Part shown: positions 33,415 to 44,968 of the stretch, one piece after another
How positions within the stretch are numbered: position 1 is the stretch's first letter
Layout of the letters: every line of letters starts with the position of its first letter
Assembly (NCBI GenBank): GCA_032718475.1
Contig: JAUCBJ010007209.1
Coordinates: 1-64,000, forward strand
Source of the DNA: Nemertoderma westbladi
Lineage: Eukaryota; Xenacoelomorpha; Nemertodermatida; Nemertodermatidae
Direction of reading: 5' to 3'
Length of the DNA: 64,000 nucleotides
Position numbers and translations under genes: made by a program
Notes under the pieces: model-generated
Seen by the model: only the letters and a program-made list of their open reading frames with translations
Databases searched by the model: none
Told to the model about the DNA's origin: nothing

Positions 33415-33584
33415 TGTTGGTTTAATTTCATCAAAGGTTGAGTGAGTTATCAGACATTTTCCGACAGAGGGACAGACCGACCGACAGATAATCTATGCTA
33501 AGCTAAGCTCCTTACTTCGTCACTCGCCCCACACGTATCTTTCCTGTACCAGTTGTCCTGTAGTTTTCTGTCCTGTACCTGCTG

Positions 33585-33986
33585 CAGAGGCATAGCGAGG
33601 GGGGGGGGGATGTTCCCCAGGGTGCACTCACCCAGGGGCGGTGAAATGCCAGGCAAATGTCAGGGTATTCTTGTAAAAATAGTACATATCAGTAAAAAGT
33701 CAGGGATTTTGTGATACAGTATACAGGACATGTGTCATAAGCGAAAAATGTAAAAATTTTATCTGCTCGCTTTGCTCTCCATTCAATATATTATAATTGC
33801 ATATATCAAACTTGTATACATTATAATAGATTTCAGGATTTTATATAGTATATACTGTTATATATATATAATATTTAAAAAAAAACCGTCATAAATGAAA
33901 AGTTTAAATTATTGAAGGAGGGGGTGGGGGGGGGGGGCATCCCAGCTTCATTCCCCCGGGCGCCAAAAGGACTCGCTACGCCTCTG
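33585..33986. mobile_element. hAT-like MITE, 402 bp
   Basis: Inverted ends CAGAGGCATAGCGAG (left) and the complement of CAGAGGCGTAGCGAG (right), flanked by ACCTGCTG and GCCTACTG, which agree at 6 of 8 positions. CAGRG-type ends and 8-bp duplications are typical of hAT elements. G runs lie just inside each end. Related pieces are at 4580-4745 (inverted) and 3712. Confidence 0.65.
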
Positions 33987-35828
33987 GCCTACTGTGTCCT
34001 CTAGGCCTACGAGTTGCCATATATACCCGCACCAAACTCGCCAATATCAATCACAACTAATAGGCGAGTTCTCATAACTTTATGTTACCTCTTCTTAACT
34101 TTATTTACCTTATATTAAAAATATTATTTATATTTGTATTTTTAAAGTATCCCAGTCAGGGGTGAATCGTTTCTTATTATTAGTAACTCTACTTTTTGTA
34201 ATAATTACATTAATATTAAACCAGTTGGAAGGAATCACTTTAATGACATGAGAAAAAAATGTTCTCGCAATTGTTTTTATAGTCTGAATGTATGTTTTTT
34301 GTACCGAGAGCGGTTATTTAAGTATCAAATAAGTTTTCTAATCTATTATTGACAAACTTTGTTTGAAATAATTTGGTCTTTGCATAATAATAATTATATC
34401 CTTGACTCGAATAGGTTTATATTTCAATATATTTCTACTTAATAATGTAGGCCTAATAATGTTATGGTTTAAAATTTTTTTTTTGTTTATGAAAATATAT
34501 GTAACAGCATTAATTGACTGTTTGGTATTTTAATTCTTATCATCTTCCTAGTTTATTTGGAAAATCGTTTTTGACCATCAAGTCAGCGTTGTTTGGAAAC
34601 AACATATTGCAAATTGAATAATATTATATTTTCTTTTAAATGATCGAGTCCTTTCGCACTTGAGGTTGAATTATACATTGACCAGTATCCCAGTAACCAT
34701 CAAACATTCCCATATACTGAAATTTTTCACGTGGAACCATCCATATTCCCAACAAAGCCGATAAATAATTATGTATTACATGGGAAAAGAGTAGAACTTT
34801 TTTCACTATTCTCGAGGCATTTTATTTACATAGCATAGCGCCAGCGAGGTTAATAAAGTGAATAATAACGAGAGAGAATATATAATATAATAACAAGAGA
34901 ATATTGAAAAAAAAATATACATTTTTTTCCATGTAGTACTTTTTTGTCTAATACTTTTTTGTTGCTTAATTATTTAATAAAACGTACAGCGATATAGTGG
35001 TACAAAATAAATTGAACTGCAGTATTGTACTATATTGCTTCCAGTTACTGCGATTTCTATTATTGTACTCTTCAACTCCCGATGCTGCCTTACTCAATGT
35101 TAAATAATTTAGTGTTCTCGAATATTTATTATAAGTAACTAGAGAGCCGCTTAACAAAATAAACCAATATTGGATATTGAGTTCCGTTTTGGAGTTCGCC
35201 ACGCAGACACTAAAGTTGCAATAACTTTTGAGTGAGTGAATGGATTTTACTCCAATTAAGATCAAACATTTCCTACGTCGTTGCTCTTTCAACACATTTA
35301 ATAAAATTTAAGAAATTGCGCAAAAAATATTTTATTTTACTTTTTGCCGGGAAAAAAGTACAATCAACACTTGACCGCAAGTGAAATAATGTATAGTTTA
35401 TTGTTTTGGTTAGAAAACACCGCCACTGTAACCTGTTCCTTTCCCTTAATGTTTTTAATTAAATTAAACCAATTTTTAAAACCCACTAAAATTTATTTTG
35501 GGTTCGCGGTCATTTCGCGCCATTGACTCCTCTACTTGAACAAAAAAGTGACAATTTAAGAATAAAAAATATACCGGCCGGCTTATTCTAACTAAGATAT
35601 TTCGAAAATCGAAGGATTTGTACATTTCAGCATGAAATTCGGCCTATAGGGGGCTTATCGAAACCCCCCCCCCCCCCCCCCCCCCTAATTAAGCCTATAT
35701 TATTCATTTGACTCTGAACTAGAAGCCTAATGTGGTTTGAATTCAATTTTATTGAATGAGCTCGCCAAAGGAGGCGGGAGGATAAAGAAATGCAACCGGA
35801 AATATAATCCTTCCTATTATAGAGACAA
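33987..35828. other. Non-coding between PRPS copy 2 and the next gene
   Basis: AT-rich, no gene supported. A piece of dispersed repeat D lies at about 35395-35480 and a 22-base C run at 35664-35685. Confidence 0.45.
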
Positions 35829-37691
35829 CTATATTTTTGTTAAGTCTCTCAGTTTTGGGTCAGTGTTTGTGAGTCTTAAAAACTTCCCAAAAGAATCATC
35901 TGATGCAGCACTACTACCAGTCTTTTCCCCCGATTCTGTTGCGAATGACAACGACCTATCGGAGTCGATCTCCGTAGACGGTGAGTAGATTCCGCTCCGC
36001 TCCAGGTGCACCAAGCGCTGTCTCAACGAGTTCAAACGTAACTCGTTCTCGAGCCTCCCCTCGCCGTACTCGGTCGTAAAAGGGAACCCACTGTCAGTGT
36101 GTCTCGTGTCTGTTGACTGCCCGTCGCCGTGCTCTGCCATAAAAGGCGACACATTGTATCTGTCTGGGGGTCCCGAGTCTGTGGTCTGGTTGAGTCTACG
36201 TTTTAACCTCTCGGCGGCCGCATCGAATAAACTTTCACAGTCAAAATCGTCACATTTTACGTCGATTAGTTCCAAACCCGTACTAGAAGCATCGACTGTG
36301 TTGTAGTTGGATGATTCCTGTGACTCCTGGCTTTCAAATGATGTCACACCCAAATTGAGGTGATTCAAATTAAAATAATAAGGCATAGAATTAATAGACT
36401 CTATTGATGCGTCATTATCGCGCACACCAACAGATTCTACCTCCAATGGACAATCTGGTAATATTGGATCCAGCCAAACCATTGTGTCAGACACCACCGT
36501 AATATTCCCAGACTTTGTTACACAGTCATTACTTCTCGCGCTCCGTAGAAGCTTCGAATCGTCGCTTATACTTAGTTTATCTGTATCCCCTGGAGATTCG
36601 TGTGGGTGCAACTCAATGAATTGGTCCGTTATAACGGAAGAATTAGGAGTCCTACTAATAATGGAATCCGAATTACTCGCGAAGTGATCCACATCAGACT
36701 TATTGGCTTTGGAATCAGCTGATTCCTCGAGTTCGATGTTTGTTTCGAAACAATTTGGCGAGGTTGGCGGATGATATGAGCTCGGCTCCTCCAGGAAGAA
36801 TGTTTCACTTTCCGACGCTGAACTGTTGGGATCCAAGACGGTGGGTCCCTCTACAGCCGTCGCCGATGCCTCAGTGAAGGGGTTCGTCGACTCATATAAA
36901 CTCGGTTCATCCCGTTCTAGAACACCATTAAACGTCGGTTGATCTACGAAGCCGTCCGTACTAGTACTACGTTCTAGAACCGCACTGCCACTGGGTGTTT
37001 CTTCTGTCCCTTGTCGCGGGCTCTCATTGTCTTCCTCGAATCCCACGGCCTCAGATATTCCGTACAACGTATCGTTCGATTCGCTATCGTCGCTGCTAAA
37101 CTTCGACGACTTCCGGGATTCTTCATTAATGACGTCATCTTTATTAATAATTTCTTCGTCACGCGGAGAGTCCTCAGACAGCAACAATGAGTTTTCACTG
37201 GAATCCGATGACTCACTATCCGCCTCGGTAAAGTCCTCGTTCATGCTGTTGATATGGTTTTGCATTCGCTTTAATAAATTAGAAATACCCGACGTCTTAC
37301 TTGCCGTTTCGCTGTCGTCCGAAGGGGCGGGAAAACGCGTATTAAATGCGGATTTTTTACCATGACGTGACGTCCCTCGATGTTCGCTAATCTTGCCGCT
37401 GTGTTTCCCGTATGTTTCTTTGTCTTTCATGACTAGCCGCTTCAACCTTTCCCTGTCGTCCTTGGCGGCTTCCAATGCCTCTCTGTAGCGCCGTTTTAAT
37501 CTTGTGTTTTCCATTGTTAGACGAAGTATGGCATCCTGTTGCTCGCGAATAATCCCTCTGAGGTCGTCCACGGTGGCGCCGGAAATGACGTCATTATCAA
37601 ACTCGGCAACACTGAAACGAATACGGTTGTGCGGCAGTTTGGAATTTGTTGAAACATAAAACTTTAAGCCCAAAACCAAGTCGAGCTCCAT
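35829..37691 (-). CDS. Single-exon coiled-coil, acidic/serine-rich protein of unknown function
   Basis: ATG at 37691 to TAG at 35829, 620 codons without interruption. The N-terminal 35 residues (MELDLVLGLKFYVSTNSKL) could be a small folded piece. Residues about 38-95 are a strongly predicted basic coiled coil (REQQDAILRLTMENTRLKRR). The remaining 500 residues are Ser-, Asp- and Glu-rich and low in hydrophobics, probably disordered and heavily phosphorylatable. No membrane segment or signal peptide. The frame is long enough in non-repetitive sequence to be real. It lies in the 35.6 kb TPR-gene intron on the same strand; a decayed copy of its 3' end is at 31060-31400. Family not recognised. Confidence 0.75.
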   Translation of the reverse strand: MELDLVLGLKFYVSTNSKLPHNRIRFSVAEFDNDVISGATVDDLRGIIREQQDAILRLTMENTRLKRRYREALEAAKDDRERLKRLVMKDKETYGKHSGKISEHRGTSRHGKKSAFNTRFPAPSDDSETASKTSGISNLLKRMQNHINSMNEDFTEADSESSDSSENSLLLSEDSPRDEEIINKDDVINEESRKSSKFSSDDSESNDTLYGISEAVGFEEDNESPRQGTEETPSGSAVLERSTSTDGFVDQPTFNGVLERDEPSLYESTNPFTEASATAVEGPTVLDPNSSASESETFFLEEPSSYHPPTSPNCFETNIELEESADSKANKSDVDHFASNSDSIISRTPNSSVITDQFIELHPHESPGDTDKLSISDDSKLLRSARSNDCVTKSGNITVVSDTMVWLDPILPDCPLEVESVGVRDNDASIESINSMPYYFNLNHLNLGVTSFESQESQESSNYNTVDASSTGLELIDVKCDDFDCESLFDAAAERLKRRLNQTTDSGPPDRYNVSPFMAEHGDGQSTDTRHTDSGFPFTTEYGEGRLENELRLNSLRQRLVHLERSGIYSPSTEIDSDRSLSFATESGEKTGSSAASDDSFGKFLRLTNTDPKLRDLTKI

Positions 37692-38004
37692 AACAAACAA
37701 ATAATTTAAATATAGAATTCGGATTGAAAGAACATCGTAAAAATCAACATTACATACTACGAATATATATTATTTAATTTATTTTACGCAAAACAACTTG
37801 CAATTTGTTTTAAAACAAATGTCTATATTAAAATTCATAATCCATTCAGTTCAGGGAACTGCCTTTACTTATAATTTTTTTATTTTTACTATTAAATTTA
37901 AAAATTATTATTACTATTATTACTACTTACAGGGAAGATAAGAAGTTTAATATAACGCAGTTTTGAAGCGTCGGGGTTTTTCGACTTGTCGGGGAATAAT
38001 CAGT

Positions 38005-38110
38005 CAGGGAAATACAATAAAAATTCTTCCCTTTCCAGGGAAAATTAACGCAAATAACAGCTGAATACGGCTGAAACTGTGGTCTTGTAACCTTATTTTT
38101 CTCCTTAATT
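38005..38110 (+). repeat. Dispersed repeat D, diverged copy
   Basis: Shares the order CAATAAAAATTC...TCCC..CAGGGAAAATT..CGCAAATAACAGCTGA with the fuller copies at 40665-40905 and 51735-51956. Confidence 0.55.
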
Positions 38111-38341
38111 GATAATAATTAACATTGTTAATTTGCCCAGAATGGATGTGCGTTAATACCCCCCCCCCCCCCCCCCGTACATCCCATCTCCTAATCTGTG
38201 ACTTTATTCCGAGAAGTATCAGCAGATATCTCTTCTCAGAGCCAACAAGAAACTACCTGTGTGTCCCATGCTCTGGCCATAGTCGTATCGTGATTTTCAC
38301 TAATAATAACTGGATAAATCAAACTATGGATAACTACCCAC

Positions 38342-38463
38342 CTTGATGTCAATAAGCCTTTGTTATTCCCGTCTATTTCCAGCGCATCCGAATAAGCCTC
38401 TATTGCAGAATTGTAATCCCCATTCACCGCCGCTCTATCGCCACGCTCTTTCAATTTAATAAC
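38342..38463 (-). CDS. TPR protein, exon 2
   Basis: A 122-base exon between an acceptor GCTAG and a donor AAG|GTGGGT (the last codon is split as AG|G). It encodes KERGDRAAVNGDYNSAIEAY followed by SDALEIDGNNKGLLTS, the classic TPR pattern with Gly, Tyr and Ala at the packing positions. The next TPR helix continues in exon 3 at 2614-2701, 35.6 kb away. Confidence 0.75.
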
Positions 38464-39225
38464 CTAGCGGTAATAAACAAATACAATAAAATATGGTACT
38501 ATCTGAATCTGTGCATAACATGCAGTAATGGCGGCGGCCTGTCAGCCAAACATAGCGGGAGGTTTTACTTTTAAGGATAACTATTGGGATAGGATGCGCT
38601 GTTTATACTCCAGGATAATTCCGCCTACCGCCTACCGGTAGTTACCATGGAACAACGGAGAACCACCATGATGTGTAACCAGTCCGAGTGCCATTGAACG
38701 ACGCCTATCAAATACGCCAACAAGACTTCCATTCTTCACTGGTTGATAATTGGGAAATAAGGCAACTTGACTTGGGTTACCTGAAGGAGGAGTTTACTGT
38801 GGGAGGAGGTCACGCATAGTTTTGAACACGGAATCCCTCTTGGATGAATAAGTAGAAAGGTTTTGCATTCTTCCCGATAGCACAAGTTGGCAGTAGTTGT
38901 GAAGTAAATAATTTAAAATGTTTTATGCATACGGCACGGTACAACTGAGAAGTAATGCTAAATATTAGGGAGAGGCTTTATAAGGCCTACTAGTTACCTA
39001 AGGAAACAATACTAATACTAATAACTAAATCAGATAATAATTAAATTAATTATTAAATCCTTAGTAAACCGATAGAAAGGTAGGATAATGTACAGATTAC
39101 TGGTAAACTGACATAGCTGATTCAAATAACAATAATGTAGATAGATATATATTAAAATAGATTAAAATATCTATACTAAAAAAGATATAGGTCCCTAGAT
39201 ATTTGTCCTTATTGGGCAAACTAAC

Positions 39226-39339
39226 GTTGAATGCTTCCTCCTCCTCTGGAATTTCCGTGTCGACAGAACCGCCCAAGTTGCCGAGGTACGGCTGTCTTTC
39301 CGGGGGAACATTACGAAACGAGGCTGAATAGGAATCCAT
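39226..39339 (-). CDS. TPR protein, exon 1 with start codon
   Basis: ATG at 39339 opens MDSYSASFRNVPPERQPYLG and runs 38 codons through an acidic stretch (EIPEEEEAFN) to AAC|GTTAGT in phase 0, which fits exon 2 opening with VIKLKERG. The acidic lead into a TPR domain is common in co-chaperone-type TPR proteins, but no specific family is claimed. The donor is a reasonable match, not a perfect one. Confidence 0.6.
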
Positions 39340-39600
39340 TACGATTTATTGAATTTTTTAATTCATTCAGGGATTTACTAATTTGGTTATTTATAAAGAT
39401 AACTTTAAAATAGCAATTAATTCATTAATAGAGTTGGTATACCGGATGTCAGTACAGTGTACAGCATTTTCAGTATCGGAATATGGACAGCGGTAGCGTG
39501 GTCTACCTACAGCAGCAGAATATACCGGAAAACCGCCCGGCTACAATGCCCATATACCGGTAAATATTGAAGTAGCGAAACTGGACTATAGGCCTATTGT

Positions 39601-39622
39601 ATCAATCAATCAATCAATCAAT
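39601..39622. repeat. (ATCA)n microsatellite
   Basis: Five and a half perfect ATCA units. Confidence 0.9.
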
Positions 39623-41024
39623 CCGGGATGGCCCGGTCCATTGTTATTACCAATCAATAATATGAATAGCTTTAATATGTAGCACCCCAACACCAATAAA
39701 CAGAAGATACAGTGTAATTGGAAAGAATACTGGTAGGGTGAATAATGAGACCACCCGGTTGCTTAGCTGTAGCAGTGCTAGTATAGCTAGCAACCGGGCG
39801 TTTAATCTTAAGCTATTGGGTTACATTGATAGAAATAAGCGAAAAAAGAAAAAAAAATATTCTACTCCAACGATGGCCTTACTCCAACTAGCAGGAATCT
39901 GCGCACGCTTCACATTTCAGCTAGGCCTATACGCTTGTATACAATGTTATACTGAACAGCTTATTGTTGTTACCTGTTTCTTAGCAACCAGCCTAAAACA
40001 TCAGCTGATTTCCGGTTCCAGCGTGATAATAGCTGTGTACCACGACGTGAAGTGAAGCGACGTAGGTTGATTTCACGAACGAAGGTGAGTGAATGTGTAA
40101 GTAGAGATTTCCGATCATAATATTTGAATAACTATATAGGCCGCAATTTGTGTTAACGTTGGACTTTATAAGAGTTACAGTGTGCTAAACTGATATTTAT
40201 CCTCTCTCTACGTTATACAGTATGTATTTACAAAAAATTTATCTCCTAAGTTAAAAAAAACATACCGCATGCTATGCATGTAAATTCCAACAAAATTCCA
40301 TGTAAAACCCCTAAAACAGAAACTTAGAACTCGCACACAAACAATGAAAAACTGAATGCATTATCAAGAGGTGAAGCCAGTAAAAGACACAAAAGTGTAG
40401 GCCTACTGTATATTTACACTTTGCATTTTTTTACATACTGTAGAGTTCGGCTGTTCATAACGGGAGCATAATAGCCTACCGTTAAGAATTTTCACTTTCA
40501 AGTAGGCCTAACTTTATTCAAGTTTAGTTATTCTGTAATGTAGTGTATGTAGGCACTAAATAATTTCCTATCTCTGCCTGCAACAGTACCGGTAGGCCTA
40601 CTCAACTAATTAATTAATCCTTAAGCTTCTAAAGCTTCTACAGTACTTAAATAGTAAAATACTTCGGGGGGGGACTGAATGCAATAAAAATTCATCCCTC
40701 TTCAGGGGAAATTCGACGCAAATAACAGATGATTACTCTCATAAATAAAGGTGTAACCTGTTGTATTGTGTTTAGTTTATTGTTTTGGTTAAAATAACGT
40801 GTCACTGTATCCTGCTCCTTTGTCTAAATTGAGAATTTAACATAGAATATTTAGAATATTAATTCGCCAAGGCGGGTTTTGCGTCCAGTTCCCCGGTTGG
40901 GGAATTCGATTACAGTCGGTAGTTATATCGGCATTCATATACTATACGGAATTCTAGAACAGACAGAATCCAACGTTGTTGGTCTATTTATAATCTATAA
41001 TATAATAATGGTCTATCTTTCTCG
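39623..41024. other. Non-coding, contains a repeat D copy
   Basis: No supported gene. The better copy of dispersed repeat D is at 40665-40905 (G run, GACTGAATGCAATAAAAATT, GTTTATTGTTTTGGTTA and CGCCAAGGCGGGTTTTGCGT), closely matching 51735-51956. Confidence 0.5.
40665..40905 (+). repeat. Dispersed repeat D, copy 1
   Basis: About 240 bp nearly colinear with 51735-51956. Both begin after a short G run and end near GGCGGGTTTTGCGT. No coding, no obvious terminal repeats. Confidence 0.75.
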
Positions 41025-41285
41025 AAACGCCTCTTAAAGGAAACTTGCCTTGAAGATGCGGGACCAGAGTATTTTAGTTTCGACATGAAGTTCAAACCTA
41101 ATATTCATCCTTCAATGGTAACTAAAGAGAATACCAGTTTCCTCTGGTTATTACAGTTCTGGGGGGACAGCACTCGACTTAAGTGGTCAGAATTTTAGGT
41201 TCCAATCGCTGGCCAAATGGCTGAATAAAAGCAGTATATACTGTAGCTTATTGGCTTATACTTTTATTAAGCCGGCACAGCATTC
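41025..41285 (+). mobile_element. LINE 3' fragment with SINE fragment
   Basis: CGCCTCTTAAAGGAAACTTG and, at 41268, AAGCCGGCACAGCATTCT match the end of the LINE at 49160-50279; between them a piece of the SINE body (CCAGTTTCCTCTGG, TTCTGGGGGGACAGCACT) is present. It appears to be a LINE tail interrupted by SINE-like sequence. Confidence 0.6.
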
Positions 41286-41703
41286 TACAGTACCATTTTA
41301 ATTATCCATTCCCCTGGATACAGATGTACCAACCTTTATCCATGTCTTCCCCATTGCACACAATGTCGACCTGTACCTACTTGGAAAGCCAAACTACCTT
41401 TAAAACCAGACATTATGGCACTTGGATATACCCGGAGTTAACGGTTTCATGCAACTCCCACCTTCAATTGACTTTGAACATACCGCGATTTGACCTCCCT
41501 TTGGGTTGATTGACAGAAGTACAACTCTGGTTTACAACAGCTGTGGTTTGGCGTGCCGTTTTCACATAAGCTCCATTCTAAGCAGCAGTCAAACTCTGTT
41601 CTATAAATGGCGCCGAAATACATATCACCAGCAACAGCCAGGAATACAATGGGAGTTATATGCAGTCAATAGCAAACACTGGCCAGTGCCCATATTTTGG
41701 CGT

Positions 41704-42872
41704 GGGTATACAGACGTTTCGGCCTAGGACGTTTCGGTCCAGGACGTTTCCGCCCGGACATTTCGGCCCGGACGATTCGGTCCGGACGTTTCGGCCCATG
41801 ACGGTAACTGAATGAAAAGGCTGACTTGTTTGATATGATAATAATTATTCATTAAAATTATAATTATTTCACAATAACATACAAACACTTAATAAAATAT
41901 CTTTCATGAAATGGCTATTTAATTTACCTTTATTTCAAAATAAAATAAACATTAGGGAAGTGGTGCTCTGGTTCCATAGACAATTCGCCATCAATTATGT
42001 TATGCGGCCGAAAAAATGCAAGTCAGAACAAATCTATTGGTCTCGAGTACCACATTGCTAATATACTACTAAAGCGAATCAATTTCACGAACCATTTAGG
42101 GCTTAAATCTCGTCTGATCGATATATTTTGGAGATACTTCACATTAATTTTAAACATTACTCAATTGATAATTCTTCTAGCTGGACAGTGTATTGCAGCT
42201 ATGTCTTAATGATCTGCTGAAACAATAACTATCATCTTCGATGATAGATGATTTATACCCGTCGATTTATACGCATACATTTCATCTAAATTTAAATTTA
42301 ATACGCATATATTTTATCTCATTCCATATGACATCCAGTCTGTCTCTTAATTATTAGCAATGCCCCTTTAATGGAATATTTCATATCTATTATATTTTTA
42401 AGACCAACATTAAAATACAGTAATTTTAATTCGGTGTATTTTAATGTACTTCAATTATTGACTCACATTTTAAAATACGTATGTTTTTTTATGGGGGAAA
42501 CCCCATAATCATAACACTAAAGTTAATTTGTCAGCATATGTTATCTTTGTTTTAAGTTACAGTATGGTGTAAATTTATATTAATAAATAATAATAATAAT
42601 ATTACGTTAGTTATTATTTATAAATATAATGTAGAACTTCGATCTTGACGACTTTCAAACTGGTGTCGGAGCAGTTCCTACTGACAACTCCTCTCTTGTA
42701 ACGAACGTAACAACTACAAAACAAATATATTGAATAACTTATTATTAATAGCTTATTTAAGGGAGTAAATTGAATCTTTGGGCCAAAACGTCCGACAAGC
42801 AAATCTTGTATTTCATTCATTGGGCCGAAACGTCCTAGGCCAAAACGTCTTAGACCGAAACGTCTGTTACCC
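41704..42872. mobile_element. 1.17 kb DNA element with GACGTTTCGGCC end arrays
   Basis: Flanked by a perfect 8-bp direct repeat TTTGGCGT (41696-41703 and 42873-42880). Ends are inverted: GGGTATACAGACGTTTCGG on the left and GGGTAACAGACGTTTCGG (complement) on the right. Inside the left end are about seven imperfect units of GGACGTTTCGGCCC, and inside the right end four in the opposite orientation. The interior is AT-rich without a transposase, so it is non-autonomous. An 8-bp duplication fits hAT, P or Merlin; GGG-type ends fit Merlin better than hAT, but the class is open. Confidence 0.85.
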
Positions 42873-42880
42873 TTTGGCGT

Positions 42881-44960
42881 GGCCGTATTTTCATGTGGTC
42901 GCTAAACTTGATTAAGTTTTCTTTAAGTAGGGATGCCATATAGGCCTACAATAACTTAAATAAATATAATAAATACAGTATAGAAGTGAGAAAAAGTATA
43001 TTATTTCCTAAACAAATTAATCATCAGTAATATAACGGCAATAGAAACAAGATCGCTATTATTTATATATTACAAATCGTGATGAAATTTATTGTATGCA
43101 AAAAGAATAGTATTTCTGTGGTTTTTAATTAATTTTTAATTTTATTTATTTATTTTATTAGCTTTTAATGTCACCGTTTTATAGTTTAATTTTAAAGTGT
43201 GAACTAATAATGTAATTTTAATCGAGTTCAGGATATTAAATGAGGATAAATACACTCTTGTTTACTAATAACTTATGTTAATAACCAGTACGTAGCTATA
43301 ATATTATTAATAACCAGTAGCTATAGCTACAGTATACTATTAACATGGCTCCAATTGCTACCATAAATAGAAGCTAACTTTTTTATAACAAAATTTATGT
43401 CACATTTTTACATTTAATTATAAGGCAACTAATTTAATTTGTGCAGTTTCTATCACTTATAATACTGTATATATACAATCATTTCGTAATGTTACAATTT
43501 TGGAATAAAACTACATACATAGTTGTTGCAAAGTACTTTACAGTGTTCTGATCCTCGTGGCTTTATTTTACTCACTCACTACGTTCGTTTGTGTAACTAC
43601 ATGTAGCTACTGTACTTTACACACAAGTATGTAAATAGATACTACTGTACTTAGTATTTAACTCTGTATTTACTCCATTTACCCCAGTATTTATTATTAG
43701 GCGATGACCTTCGTATATTTTGCAGTTGCAGACGTTCACTGCTTCATGTATTTGTCATATTTTTCGTATGTACAGTACAGTATATGCCATTTTGGAAGGC
43801 CTAAAATATAAGAGCTCTTGGGTTCACACTTTTTACCTATCTACCTTGCTTCCCTGCTTCTTACCTGTACAGCTTTCCACCTTGTGACAGAATAGTGGGA
43901 CCAGATAATATAAGAGACTGCGTCCCCCATCCACCGTCTTCGTGTAACCCTTACCCCTACCACCACCATACCATACCATGTACCCATGTACAGTACTGTC
44001 AGCATATTATCAATTGGAGTGTCGTTTCAGCCTATTTTAACATATTAACTTAATTTCGCGAATGTTTAATTTCGATATTCACCATTTAAGGTATCTTTTA
44101 AAAGAAAGTAGCAAGTTATAATGACATAAGCTTTTCTAACCAAAACAATAAAATAAATTTAGGAAGACAGATTGCAGTGAAATTTTTATTTCTAGGCATT
44201 AATTTTTCAATATTAAACTAATACTAATCGTATGAAAAGGCTGAAATGACACCCCAATTGTGCCTACGGTCAGGGTCACCCCAGGAGTCAGATGGCACAT
44301 GGCAGGACGGTACCTACCTACCTACCTACAGACCTACCTACCTACCTACAGACCTACCTACCTTCTACAGTAGCTAGTGCTGTAGTGCTGTAGCGAACCA
44401 CTCCACTAGCACTAACTGATTTGAAGTTGAAGTTTTTTATTACTCCAAAACACTATAGAAACAATAATAGCTGAATGGAGACGCAAATAGAAACAAATTA
44501 TATCTTCTTAAACTAAACAAACAAGACTCGACTATGTCAGTATGTAGGAGGTCACAAGTATAATATATTCACTAAGTATACAATTATTACAATTCACCAA
44601 TAAAATGAAATAATGAAATTATGAATGGGAGGATATGATGACACCAAATATTTTAGAATCGATTTCGAACGCAAACACGTACAGTACATTAAAATACGAG
44701 CACAAATGCATTACAAGTAAAGGTAGGACATACTGTAAAAGATTACATTCTATAAAACTTTTGATATGTTCAATAAAACATGGCAGTGGTTGACTACATT
44801 AAAACTTACTGCGGGGACTGCAGTACTCTGGTACTAACTGATTAACTGACGTACAAGTTTGCCACTCAGTCCACCCAACCCACAGTCCAGTAGGCCTAGC
44901 AGCGTAGGCAGCTGGGCCTATTGCAGTATTGGCTGGCATTGGTTTATTCTTATTGACGCA
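42881..44960. other. AT-rich non-coding
   Basis: No gene supported. It includes a (TACC)n-type microsatellite at 44312-44362 (TACCTACCTACCTACAGACC units). Confidence 0.5.
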
Positions 44961-44968
44961 CTGTAATA

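Larger units (their letters stand above)
2296..39339 (-). other. Gene span: TPR-repeat protein with a 35.6 kb intron
   Basis: Four minus-strand exons (39226-39339, 38342-38463, 2614-2701, 2296-2464) join with compatible phases: 0, then codon split AG|G between exons 2 and 3, then 0. Together they encode about 132 residues: a short acidic N-terminus followed by two to three tetratricopeptide repeats, the second running across the exon 2/3 junction. The intron between exons 2 and 3 is about 35.6 kb and holds two PRPS genes, a BEL/Pao element, one single-exon gene and many repeats. The family might be LONRF-like or another TPR co-factor; this is not resolved and the C-terminus is missing. Confidence 0.65.

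Noticed and set aside
41324-41727. Two plus-strand short frames
   Set aside because: No recognisable domain or splice context; the second runs into the transposon end at 41704.
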